The notes under the pieces were generated by a model, which was not told where the DNA came from, did not search any database, and saw nothing but the letters and a program-made list of their open reading frames with translations. A stretch of DNA of 64,000 nt from Rhodocyclaceae bacterium. GTDB lineage: Bacteria; Pseudomonadota; Gammaproteobacteria; Burkholderiales; Rhodocyclaceae. The stretch spans positions 62,001 through 126,000 of the forward strand of contig JAOAHQ010000007.1 in the NCBI GenBank assembly GCA_026415155.1, written 5' to 3'. Both the position numbers and the translations under genes were made by a program. Of the stretch, positions 10,868 through 24,101 are shown piece after piece. Each line of letters starts with the position of its first letter. Position 1 is the stretch's first letter.

Positions 10868-11239
10868 ATGAGCGAAACCGTAGCCAAAACCGAAGCCGTG
10901 CGGGATGAAGCCGCCTTGCTGCCGCCGGTGGATGTCGTCGAGAATGCTTCCGGCATCACGCTCTACGCCGATTTGCCCGGCGTGCCGAAGGAGCAGCTGC
11001 GCCTGCAGATCGAGGCCGATACGCTGACCATCGAAGGCGAGGTGCGCCTTGACATGCCGGAGGGCATGGAGTCGACCCATGCCGAGGTGAGCCTGCCGCG
11101 CTACCGGCGCGCCTTCACGCTCTCGAAGGAGCTCGACACCGAGAAGATCACGGCCGAGTTCAACCAGGGCGTGCTGAAACTCACCATTCCAAAGGTCGCC
11201 CACGCGCAGCCAAAGCGGGTCGAAATCCGTGTCGAATGA
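10868..11239 (+). CDS. Hsp20 family small heat shock protein 2
   Basis: DLPGVPKEQLRLQIEADTLTIEGEV...FNQGVLKLTIPK. Confidence 0.95.
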   Translation: MSETVAKTEAVRDEAALLPPVDVVENASGITLYADLPGVPKEQLRLQIEADTLTIEGEVRLDMPEGMESTHAEVSLPRYRRAFTLSKELDTEKITAEFNQGVLKLTIPKVAHAQPKRVEIRVE

Positions 11240-11262
11240 CGCTTCTTTTCCAGGAGGATGCC

Positions 11263-11769
11263 ATGAAACTGGAGTCGCTTCGCGAAGGTTTTGAGGCTTT
11301 CCTCGATTCTGTCGCGGAAGGCTGGCGCCATCTGCGCGAATCCGCGAGCCAAGCCCTTACCCGCTTCCGGCCGGGCAAGGACACGCAACTGCCCGCGCCG
11401 GCCGAGGTCGACGACCCGTTTTACCTGCCGACGCGCGGCTGGGCGATGTTAGGCGGCGAGGTGTTCGAGGACGACAAGCGCCTCGTCGTGCGCCTTGAGA
11501 CGCCCGGCCTGGAGAAGGAAGACATCGCCATCGAGGTCGAGGGCGATCGGCTCGTCGTGAGCGGCGAGAAGCGTTTCGCGCGCGAGGGCACGGAGGGCCG
11601 CTGGCGCGTCATGCAATGCGCCTATGGCTCCTTCCGCCGCATTGTGCCGCTTCCCGTGCCGGTGGTGCCCGACGCCGCCAAAGCGACCTATCGCAACGGC
11701 GTGCTGCGCATCGAGCTGCCCAAGCTCAACCCCGGCAAGCCGCAAGCGAAGACGATCAAGGTGGAATGA
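11263..11769 (+). CDS. Hsp20 family small heat shock protein 3
   Basis: ETPGLEKEDIAIEVEGDRLVVSGEKRF...YRNGVLRIELPK. Confidence 0.93.
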   Translation: MKLESLREGFEAFLDSVAEGWRHLRESASQALTRFRPGKDTQLPAPAEVDDPFYLPTRGWAMLGGEVFEDDKRLVVRLETPGLEKEDIAIEVEGDRLVVSGEKRFAREGTEGRWRVMQCAYGSFRRIVPLPVPVVPDAAKATYRNGVLRIELPKLNPGKPQAKTIKVE

Positions 11770-11778
11770 GGCCGGCGG

Positions 11779-11797
11779 GCCGTCCCGCCAGCGCCGA
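11779..11797 (+). repeat. Dispersed 23-bp repeat (partial), after hsp20 cluster
   Basis: gccgtcccgccagcgccga. Confidence 0.85.
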
Positions 11798-11875
11798 GAC
11801 GCTCAAGGTACGCGAGGGCGGCGGGATATCCATTTTTTGCGCGCGGGTGTATGCTCAGGGCAAGATGTTTGACGC

Positions 11876-14603
11876 TTGCCTGCGATTTTGAAGCCTTCAT
11901 CGACCATTTCTTCTTTTCGCTGGCTTGTCTTCGCCAGCCTCCTCGTCATTCTGGCGGGCCTCTGGCTGTGGCGGGATTATCGCGGCATCCTCGCCAATGC
12001 CGACCGCCAGCAGGCCAACGTCGCCCGCCTGCTCGAAACCTATACCACGCACATCATCACCAATACCGACAACGTCCTCGCCCGCGTCATCGACGAGGTG
12101 CGCGACCATGACATCCTGGGCGCGGGGGCGGATCGGCGCTGGCCGCTTTTCGTCGAGATGGCCAAGCAATTGCCGGCCAAGGGGCGGCTATGGCTCTACC
12201 GCGCCGATGGCTCGGCGGTAATGGCTTCCCATTTGCGCCATTCGACGAACAACGCCAACGACCGCGAGTATTTCACCGCCCACCGCGACCGCGCCGACAT
12301 CGGGCTTTTCATCGGCGAGACGATCATCGGCAAGACGACCGGCCGGCGCGTGTTCAACTTGAGCCGCCGGCTCGAGACGCCCAGCGGTACCTTCGCCGGC
12401 GTGGCGATGGCTGCGATCGAGGTCGAGGCCTTCGCCGATCTCTTCAACCCAGATTGTCCATTAGACCGGGCAGGCCATCCATGAGGAAGCTCAACGACAT
12501 TCGCACTGCCCTACGCGGCGGCGCACGGGCTGCGGGCGGCATCTGCGCGCCCGTGCTCCTCGTCCAGAGGCAACGCTATGGACTCGTCGCCCGTGCGCGC
12601 ATCTCCTCGCCCTCGCCGGCGAGCGCCGCTCGCGTTCCAATGGACAATCTGGGTTCAAGGAACTGCGCCTGGGCGAGACGGCCGCGCTCACCCTGGTGCG
12701 CGAAGATGGCGCGGTGATCGTGCGGCATCCTGATGCCGGCGCGACCGGCAAGCGTTTCAGTCTCAAGCTCTTCGACTACATCCAGCAGCAGCCGGTCGGC
12801 CATTACACCTCGGTCTCGCCGATCGATGGGCTCAAGCGGCGCATCGCCTACCGCAAGCACCCCGACTATCCGCTTGCCATCGTCGTCAGTGTCGGTCAGG
12901 ACGAAATCCTCGAGCCATGGCGGCAGCACGTCGCCGTGGTCGCCGGCACGATGCTCGTCGTGTTTTTCGTCGTCGGCCTCTTCTCGCTACGCGCGCAGCG
13001 GGCGGCGCAGCGTGAGCGGCAGGCGATCCAACGTATGAAGACCGTGCTCAACACGGTGGCGGAAGGCATCTGCGGCTTGGATGGCGAAGGGCGCATCCGC
13101 TTCATCAATCCAGCCGGCGCACGCCTGCTCGGCTTTGCTCCCGAGGAGCTCCTCGGCAAGCCGATGCACGAGCTCTGCCATCATTCGCATCTCGATGGCA
13201 CGGTCCATACCCGCGAGGAATGCGCGATTCACCGGCTGCTCGCCGAAGGCGGCGAGAAATTCGGCACCGACCACTTCTGGAACCGGCAGGGCAAGAGCTT
13301 CCCCGTCGAATATGCGGCCGTCAAGGTCGATGAACGCGAGGAAGGCATCGGCGCCGTCATCGCCTTCCGCGACATTACCGAACGGCTGGCCGGCGAGCGC
13401 GAGTTGCGCGCCGCGCTCGACGCGCTGGAAAAAAGGAGCGCCGAGGCCGAGGCGGCCAATGTCGCGAAAAGCCGCTTCCTCGCCACGATGTCGCATGAAA
13501 TCCGCACGCCCTTGAACGGCATCCTCGGCATGGCACAACTGCTGCTCATGGATGGCGCCAACGAGACGGAGCGGCAGGACTACGCGCGCATCATTTATCA
13601 CTCCGGCCAAACACTCCTTGCACTGCTCAACGACATCCTTGATCTTTCGAAGATCGAAGCCGGCAAGGTCGAGCTCGAAGCGCTCGTCTTCTCGCCGGCC
13701 CAGCTCATCGACGAAATCGCCCGCCTGTTTGCCGAACCGGCCGCCGCCAAAGGCCTGCGGCTCGAGGCGCGCTGGCAGGCCGATCCCGCGCTGCGCTACC
13801 GCGGCGACCCGCTGCGCCTGCGGCAGATGCTCTCCAACCTCGTCAATAACGCGATCAAGTTCACGCCAAGCGGCTTCGTGCGCATCGAAGGCCGCGTCAT
13901 CGAAACCGCCGCCAAGGCGCTGCTCGAATTTTCCGTCACCGACAGCGGCATCGGCATTCCCGCCGACAAACAGGCGCTCCTCTTCCAGCCTTTCACGCAG
14001 GTGGATGCCTCGACGACGCGCGAATATGGCGGCACGGGGCTCGGTCTCTCGATTGTGCGCCAGCTCGCCTTGCTGATGGGCGGCGAGGTCGGGCTCTCCA
14101 GCCGGCCCGGCGAAGGCACGCTTGTCTGGTTCCGTGTGCCGCTCGAGCCCATCGCCGAGAACACCGAGAGCCGTCAAGCGCCGCGCGAAGGCAATACCAC
14201 CTCGGCTGCGCTGCCCTCGCCCGATGCAAAGCTCGTGCTGATCGTCGAAGACAACACGACCAACCGCCTCGTCATCGAGGCGATGATGAAGCGCCTGGGA
14301 TTGCGCTACGAAAGCGTCGGCAACGGCTTGGAGGCCGTCGAACGCCTCCGCGCCGGCGCCCTGCCCGATCTCGTGCTGATGGATTGCCAGATGCCGGTCA
14401 TGGATAGCTTCGAGGCGACCCGGCGCATTCGGCAATGGGAAACCGAGCACGGCCGCCCACGCCTGCCGATCATCGCCCTCTCGGCGGGCGTCTATGCCGA
14501 CGACCGCGAACGCTGCCTCGCCGCCGGCATGGACGATTTTCTCGCCAAGCCGCTTGACATCGCCCTGCTCAAGACGGCGCTCAGCAAGTGGCTGCCGGGC
14601 TGA
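11876..14603 (+). pseudogene. Cache-PAS hybrid sensor histidine kinase gene interrupted by a MITE
   Basis: Cache N-terminus (11876..) and rest of Cache/PAS/HisKA/HATPase/REC (12696..14603) separated by the 208-bp element; removing the element plus one TCA restores ADLF-KELRLGETAALTLVREDG in frame. Confidence 0.9.
12447..12654. mobile_element. MITE-like element, copy 1 (208 bp)
   Basis: Perfect TIRs ACCCAGATTGTCCATT ... AATGGACAATCTGGGT; flanked by TCA direct repeat; near-identical copy at 22482. Confidence 0.92.
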
Positions 14604-14606
14604 CGG

Positions 14607-14629
14607 GCCGTGCCGTCAGCGCCGACTTT
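14607..14629 (+). repeat. Dispersed 23-bp repeat, after kinase stop
   Basis: gccgtgccgtcagcgccgacttt. Confidence 0.85.
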
Positions 14630-14688
14630 CGAGGGGATGCGGTGGGCTAGAATCGCTTAGGTCGCGAGCAAAGGAGCAGCTCAGGGGA

Positions 14689-16320
14689 ATGCGTATCGTG
14701 AAACTTCTGGTGGCAATAGGCTGCCTGTGCCTGGCGGCCCTCGTCCAGGCGGCTACCTCAAAGGATCTCAATCTCGCCGGCGAACTGCTGGCGAATGGCA
14801 ATTACTCGGCCGCAGAGGCCAGACTCGACCGCATCATCGCCGAAGGGATCGATGAGGTGCTCATCGGCGATGCGCTCACCGATCAGGCGCAAGCCTTGCG
14901 TGTCATCGCGCGCGCCGCGCAGGGCAAGCTCGACGCGGCGGCGGCCGATGCCGCGGCGCTCGCCAAACCGCGCAGCGCGCTGACCGTGACGGAGAGCGCC
15001 GTGCTGCTCGATGCGCTCGTGAAGATGAGGCGCAACGAGCGCGCCGCGGCGCTCGAGGCTTACGACCGCGCCGTCGAGATGGCGGGAAAAGGCATGGCCA
15101 GCGGCCTGCGCCGCGCGGCGGCCTTGGCGCAGCGCGCCTGGGCGAGGCTCTATTTCGACGACGTGGCCGGTGCACGCGCCGACTTCGAGGCAGCGCTGGC
15201 GAGTGACGGGGCGATCCTGTTCGGCGATCACCTGGCCTTGCAAAAGACCTTCTGGCGCGCACTGCTCGACGAAGCGCTGCCGCTCTTCGCCGCCGGCAAG
15301 ACGAAGGAGGGCGTCGAGCGTGCCGAGGCGATCGGCCTGCGGCTCGATCTGCTCGGCAAGCTCAGGGAGGACAACCGAAAAGGCGGCGGCTCGGTTGAAG
15401 GCTCCAGCGCGAAAAGCATCCTCTGGTATGAACTGCAGGCCGGGGCGCTCGCCTTGCGCGAGAAAGCGGCGGCAGAAGCGCGCGCCCAGGCCGATGCGGC
15501 GCGCCGCGTGCGGCTCGCCGAAGCGCAGCAGGCGCTCTTGGACAACGATCCGCGCCGCGCTTTCGAGGCCTACGTCGCCGCCTTCCGCGAAGCCCAGGAT
15601 GCCGAGGGGCGCAATCAGGCAGTGGCGGGCCTCGCGACGGTCATGAAACTGTTGCCACAAAAGCCGCCCGTGCCGGAGGAGACGCGCCGCCTGCTCGTGA
15701 AAGCCAAGGTGCTCGTCGAGGAGAAGGATTACAAGGGTGCGATCGAGCTCTACGCCCAGGCCTATCGCCAGACGCCTTGGCTTGCGCAGCTTTTCTACGA
15801 CCGGGCACTGCTCATCGGCCAGATCGCGCGCACGCCGGCCGATTACGACGCGGCAATGGCCGAGATGCGCCGCTTTTTGACGCTCGCCCCCGATTCGCCC
15901 GACGCGCGCGCGGCGCAGGACAAGATCTACGAGTGGGAAGTGAAGCGCGATCGCACAAGGAACGTGCTACCTGAGATCCAGCCGCTGCCGCGCGGCATGT
16001 CGGCCACCGCCGCCGGCAGTGAGGATTGCTTCATCGCCACCGCGGCCTACGGCTCGCCGTGGGAGCCGCACGTCGCGAGCCTGCGCGCCTTCCGCGACCG
16101 GGTGTTGCTGACGAACGCCGCCGGCCGCTGGCTCGTCGCGCGTTACTACGAATTCTCGCCGCCCGTGGCCGAGTTCATCCGCGGCCGCGAGGGCTGGCGC
16201 GCCTTCGTGCGCGCGTTGCTCACCCCGCTCGTGTTCGCGATCGAAGCGCCCCTTGCTGCGCTAGCGCTCACCCTGGCGGCCCTGTTTGGATTCACGCTAT
16301 GGCGGCGCCGTCACGCCTGA
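14689..16320 (+). CDS. TPR-containing exported/membrane protein with CFI-box C-terminal domain
   Basis: Signal peptide MRIVKLLVAIGCLCLAALVQA; TPR-like repeats; CFIATAAYGSPWEPHVASLRAFRDRVL; C-terminal TM. Confidence 0.75.
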   Translation: MRIVKLLVAIGCLCLAALVQAATSKDLNLAGELLANGNYSAAEARLDRIIAEGIDEVLIGDALTDQAQALRVIARAAQGKLDAAAADAAALAKPRSALTVTESAVLLDALVKMRRNERAAALEAYDRAVEMAGKGMASGLRRAAALAQRAWARLYFDDVAGARADFEAALASDGAILFGDHLALQKTFWRALLDEALPLFAAGKTKEGVERAEAIGLRLDLLGKLREDNRKGGGSVEGSSAKSILWYELQAGALALREKAAAEARAQADAARRVRLAEAQQALLDNDPRRAFEAYVAAFREAQDAEGRNQAVAGLATVMKLLPQKPPVPEETRRLLVKAKVLVEEKDYKGAIELYAQAYRQTPWLAQLFYDRALLIGQIARTPADYDAAMAEMRRFLTLAPDSPDARAAQDKIYEWEVKRDRTRNVLPEIQPLPRGMSATAAGSEDCFIATAAYGSPWEPHVASLRAFRDRVLLTNAAGRWLVARYYEFSPPVAEFIRGREGWRAFVRALLTPLVFAIEAPLAALALTLAALFGFTLWRRRHA

Positions 16321-17507
16321 TCTTCGCCGCGCTTGCCGTGCAACTCTCGTGCGCGGCGTTCGCCCAATCGGCCTGGGAGCAGGCCAAGGAAATGGCCGGC
16401 CCCAACTACCGACCGCCCGAGTTGCCGACGCCAGGCATGCAGTGTGTCACCTGTGGCAGCCGCAGCGCGCCACAGAGTGCGCCGCAGACGAGTCGGCCTG
16501 CGCCCCGCCCTACCAAGAGCGCGCCGGCAACGCTGCCCCTGGGCGCGACGATGGGCATGGCGATCTTCGGCTCGATCCTCCAGCAGGCATTGAGCTTCGA
16601 TCTCGATACAGGCCCTGATCCGGCGGAGCTCGCACGCCAGGAGGAGGCGCGCCGCCAGGCCGAAGCCGAAGCAAAGCGCCGCGCCGCCGAGGAAGAGGCG
16701 CGCCACCGGGCGCTCGTGGCCTCCTTGAAAGCTATCCCGCTGCCGTCGTCTTCCGCCACGCCGCCGGCCTCCAGCGGGCTGGGACTGAAGGCGCTCGAAG
16801 CGCTCGACCGCCCGCAGAGCAGCGAAGCATTGCGCGAGACGGCCGCCCTCGGCTGGGATACGCGCGACGTTCGCTTCGCGGTGCGCCACCGGCCACTGGC
16901 GGTCTCGGAGGCCTTGCCCGTCCATGCGCCGCAGACCGTCTGCGATGCGTCGGGCTGCCGCTGGCAAAAGGCCGGACCGCCCGTCGCGCCCCGCCTCCAG
17001 CACAAGCCGACCCGTCACCAGCGTCTCGAGGGGCCGGCCCTCGTCGATCTGATCGCCGCGGGCCAAAAGCCGCAGGCCAACCCGCGCGATCTAGTGATGG
17101 CGCGCCTTCTCGAGCGGCCGCCGGACAAGGAGGCGAGCATCTTCGCCCAGCTGCGCCGCCTTTTGGACAAGGGCCGCAAGACGCTGTGGGCGATCGTCTG
17201 GGCCTGGGGCGGCCTCTTCATCGACGAGTTCGTGCCCGGCGGCAAGCAGTTGATGCTGATGAAGGACGTCTATGAGCTCGCCGACCAGAGTCTGTCGGAT
17301 GCCGTGAAGGCGGCCGGCTGGCTGGGCAGCATCGAGACGGAGGCACCGCCCGAGATCGTCTCGGTCGAGGAAGCGGCCCAGCCCTTCCTGTTCCGCGGCG
17401 TCACCGAGAACGAGAAGGTGGCCAAGGAAATCAAGGAAGGCGTGACGGTCGTCACCGAGGGGCTCTCCTTGGCCAAGAAGCTGATGGAAATCTGGGAGGT
17501 CAAATGA
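16299..17507 (+). CDS. Uncharacterised exported protein
   Basis: Signal peptide; GPNYRPPELPTPGMQCVTCGS; coiled-coil Ala/Glu-rich stretch; overlaps both neighbouring genes. Confidence 0.7.
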   Translation: MAAPSRLIFAALAVQLSCAAFAQSAWEQAKEMAGPNYRPPELPTPGMQCVTCGSRSAPQSAPQTSRPAPRPTKSAPATLPLGATMGMAIFGSILQQALSFDLDTGPDPAELARQEEARRQAEAEAKRRAAEEEARHRALVASLKAIPLPSSSATPPASSGLGLKALEALDRPQSSEALRETAALGWDTRDVRFAVRHRPLAVSEALPVHAPQTVCDASGCRWQKAGPPVAPRLQHKPTRHQRLEGPALVDLIAAGQKPQANPRDLVMARLLERPPDKEASIFAQLRRLLDKGRKTLWAIVWAWGGLFIDEFVPGGKQLMLMKDVYELADQSLSDAVKAAGWLGSIETEAPPEIVSVEEAAQPFLFRGVTENEKVAKEIKEGVTVVTEGLSLAKKLMEIWEVK

Positions 17508-18283
17508 GACGCTGGCTGGCCTGCTGCTGGCTTTTGATCGCCGCCGCGGCCTGGGGCGAGGAAGGCCTGCGTCTGGCCCCCGGCTTCGCCATCCAGAAGC
17601 TGCCCGCGGCGATGATGCCTGCCGGTGCGTGGCCCACGCAGCCTGCGCTGTGCGTGCGTAAAGACGGCCTGTGGTTCGCGACGCGCGAGAACCTCTATCG
17701 CCTGGGCGCGCGCGCCGGCGTGCTCGAAGTGCCCTTGCCGCTCGAAGGCTTCGCCTGCAGCGCGCAAGGCACGCCCGTGCTCGTCGCGGCGGGCAAGCTC
17801 GGCCCCGTTGCGGGTCGGCTCTTCGTGCCGCGCGTGCCACTGCCTTCGCCCGCGACACGCATCGCAAGCGGCACGGGCGATAGCCTGATCCTCTTCGAGA
17901 CGGCCGCGCCGGCGCGGCTGTTTCGTTTCGACGGCCGGCAGGCCCAGCTCGTCGCGACGCTCACCGAGCCGATCCTTGCGGCTGCGCCGGCGGGCGATTT
18001 CGTGCTCGTCGCGACGGCGACGGGCATTTTTCGCGTGCGCCCTGGCGAGCCGCTCGGCCTGCTGTTTCCGCTTGCCGACATGAAGCCGGTGGTCTCGCTC
18101 GCCGTCCATCCGCGCACCGCGGAAATCCTCTTTGCGACCGAGGATGAGATCTTCCTTCTCGACGACGGCCGCGCCACCCAGCTGGCGGAAGGATTGGGCG
18201 GCGCGCTGGCGGCGACCGAGACGACGGTCTTCGTCGCCGATGGCCGGCGCCAGGGCATCTACGCGCTCAGGCCGGCGCGCTGA
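17504..18283 (+). CDS. Uncharacterised exported beta-propeller-like protein
   Basis: Signal peptide; repeated DGLWFATRENLYRLG / ILFATEDEIFLLDDG / TVFVADGRRQGIYALR blade-like motifs; ATGA overlap. Confidence 0.65.
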   Translation: MRRWLACCWLLIAAAAWGEEGLRLAPGFAIQKLPAAMMPAGAWPTQPALCVRKDGLWFATRENLYRLGARAGVLEVPLPLEGFACSAQGTPVLVAAGKLGPVAGRLFVPRVPLPSPATRIASGTGDSLILFETAAPARLFRFDGRQAQLVATLTEPILAAAPAGDFVLVATATGIFRVRPGEPLGLLFPLADMKPVVSLAVHPRTAEILFATEDEIFLLDDGRATQLAEGLGGALAATETTVFVADGRRQGIYALRPAR

Positions 18284-18676
18284 CTAGCATTGCTCCCAAG
18301 GCAGGCCGTCGAAGCGCCAGCCATTGAGCGTGCCGCGGTGATGATGCTCGTCGAGCTCGCCTTCGAAGCCGTGCAAGACGTTATAGACGCGCGTGAAGCC
18401 GGCCGCTTCGAGCGCCTTGCCAGCATCGACCGAGCGATTGCCCGAGCGGCAGATCAAGACGACCGGCCGGTCATGCACGTGTCCCGCGAGCTTCTTGACC
18501 TCGCCGACGAAATGCGGATTGATCTCCCAATCCGGGCCGTCGTTCCAGGGCACGTTGAGGCAGCCGGTCGGATGGCCGACGAAGAGGAATTCCATCTCGC
18601 TGCGGCAATCGATGAAGAGGGCCTTGGGGTTGTCATGCAGAAACTGGGCGGCTTCTTTGGGGGTGAGGTGTTCCAT
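18284..18676 (-). CDS. Rhodanese-like domain protein
   Basis: FIDCRSEMEFLFVGHP; VVLICRSGNRSVDAG. Confidence 0.93.
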   Translation of the reverse strand: MEHLTPKEAAQFLHDNPKALFIDCRSEMEFLFVGHPTGCLNVPWNDGPDWEINPHFVGEVKKLAGHVHDRPVVLICRSGNRSVDAGKALEAAGFTRVYNVLHGFEGELDEHHHRGTLNGWRFDGLPWEQC

Positions 18677-18756
18677 CTGTCGGTCTCCTTCTTGATGAAC
18701 GCGAACAATATTACTAATCACATCATAAATCAAGCGAATATTAGAGGCATGCTAAG

Positions 18757-22481
<3,725 letters not shown>

Positions 22482-22482
<1 letters not shown>

Positions 22483-22689
22483 CCCAGATTGTCCATTAGA
22501 CCGGGCAGACGATCCATGAAGAGACTTTCCGACACTTACAGTGCCCTACGCGGCGGCGCTCGGGCTGCGGGCGGTATCTACGCGCCCGTGCTCCTCGTCC
22601 AGAGGCCGCGCTATGGACTCGTCGCCCGTGCGCGCATCGACTCGCCCTCGCCGGCGAGCGCCGCTCGCGTTCCAATGGACAATCTGGGT
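22482..22689. mobile_element. MITE-like element, copy 2 (208 bp), abutting the metH stop codon
   Basis: Same TIRs, same length and same interior as copy 1. Confidence 0.92.
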
Positions 22690-22715
22690 TTAACCCCCCA
22701 ACGAGGAGACAGACG

Positions 22716-23180
22716 ATGACAGACCCACAAGAAAACGATGGCCGCCTCTCTTTCAAGGAAGCCGTGGCCTATGTGATGCGCGAGAGGCGGGCTGCCTTCT
22801 GCGCGATGCCGGTGTTCGGCGAAGTCACTGGCGATGAGGAGCAGACCGCCGAAGGCGCACGCATCTTCATCCTCGAATACGATGGCGAAGGCGATTGGCA
22901 GCTGCGCTTCATCGCCGGTCCGTTCTTCTCGAACGCCTATGCCGCGAATGAAATCCTCGCCCCGGGCGAGGTGCCCGACAGCGTGCGCGAACTGCGCTTC
23001 ATGCCCTGCGCGCCGATCGAACCGGCCTGGCTCGACGAGCAGATCCAGATCCTGATCCAGAAGCTCGTCAAGGCCGCCGGCATCGCCGCGCAGATGCCGG
23101 ATTACGAGGCGATGCCGAGCCGGCAGGCCGATGCGCAGACCGTCTTTCCCATCTCCTTCATCGGCAGATCATCCCATTGA
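22716..23180 (+). CDS. Hypothetical protein
   Basis: Intact ORF with upstream aacgaggagac RBS; four-gene-spaced context; no family recognised. Confidence 0.6.
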   Translation: MTDPQENDGRLSFKEAVAYVMRERRAAFCAMPVFGEVTGDEEQTAEGARIFILEYDGEGDWQLRFIAGPFFSNAYAANEILAPGEVPDSVRELRFMPCAPIEPAWLDEQIQILIQKLVKAAGIAAQMPDYEAMPSRQADAQTVFPISFIGRSSH

Positions 23181-23183
23181 GTC

Positions 23184-23759
23184 ATGACTGATCAACACGC
23201 AGGCAGCACCAACGCCGCACCCCCCGCACCCGACTGGAACCAGGCACGGCAGACCGTCTTGATGCTCGAGCTCGCCGCCGGCCAGGTCGAGGCGGCGATG
23301 AAAGACTCGAACAGCTCGGTCGAGGTGCTCACCGACAGCTTCACCTCCCTCGTCGACACCTTGCAGCTCGTCGAGGCCGCGATCGATACGCTGCCCGACA
23401 CGATCGGCAATGGCCTCGTCAAGCAGGAGATCCAGTCCAACACCCGTTTCATCGGCGAAAAGATTCGCCAGGCGATCGTCGCCTTTCAGTTCTACGACCG
23501 GCTCGTGCAGCGCCTCGACCACGTCTGCCGCGGCCTCGATGGGCTCGCGGAACTGCTCGCCGATCCTGCGCGCAAGGGCGACCCGGCCGAGTGGCGTGCC
23601 TTGCAGGAGAAGATCCTCGCCAAATACACGCTCGCCGAGGAGCGCGCCATGTTCGATGCCGTGCTCGCCGGTACACCAGTGCAAGAGGCGCTCAAGCACT
23701 ACCTCGAGACGCGCCTTCAGGAAATCAAGAACCGCGGCGGCGAGATCGAGTTGTTCTGA
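23184..23759 (+). CDS. Helical protein with CheZ-like DxxxQ motif
   Basis: AFQFYDRLVQRLDHVCRGLDGL; long amphipathic helices. Confidence 0.55.
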   Translation: MTDQHAGSTNAAPPAPDWNQARQTVLMLELAAGQVEAAMKDSNSSVEVLTDSFTSLVDTLQLVEAAIDTLPDTIGNGLVKQEIQSNTRFIGEKIRQAIVAFQFYDRLVQRLDHVCRGLDGLAELLADPARKGDPAEWRALQEKILAKYTLAEERAMFDAVLAGTPVQEALKHYLETRLQEIKNRGGEIELF

Positions 23760-24101
23760 TCAGACGCCCCAGACGACCGGCTTTTTTTCCGCCAGCGAAA
23801 TCTTGAACATCTCGACGAGCGGCAGCGCGCGCTGCGTGAGTGAGACGCGCGGCCGCGCACCGCCATGGCCGTCGGGTTCCGTAGCGGGCTCCTCTTCCAA
23901 AAGCTGGCGGCGATGTGCCTCGCGGTCGGCGGCAATCGCCGCTTCGAGCCGGGCGATCGCCTCGGGCAGCTGCTCGACGGTCACGATGCCTTGCTTGGCC
24001 GGCACCTTGCCGATGAGTTCCAGCAGGCGCTCCGCGACATCGGCGAAATAGATGACGTCGGCCGCGGCCTGCGACTTGAAGGTGACAAGACCGCCGTTCA
24101 T
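23760..24101 (-). CDS. DUF1840 family protein
   Basis: LVTFKSQAAADVIYFADVAERLLELIGK. Confidence 0.8.
   Translation of the reverse strand: MNGGLVTFKSQAAADVIYFADVAERLLELIGKVPAKQGIVTVEQLPEAIARLEAAIAADREAHRRQLLEEEPATEPDGHGGARPRVSLTQRALPLVEMFKISLAEKKPVVWGV

Noticed and set aside
12491-12766. Minus-strand ORF within the MITE (NPDCPLERERRSPAR...) as a transposase
   Set aside because: Short, Arg-rich, shared by both copies only because the DNA is repeated; no transposase motifs, so the elements look non-autonomous.
15160-15190. gtgcacgcgccgacttcgagg in the TPR gene as another repeat copy
   Set aside because: Only the 3' half matches, and it codes for a normal TPR helix (GARADFEAAL).
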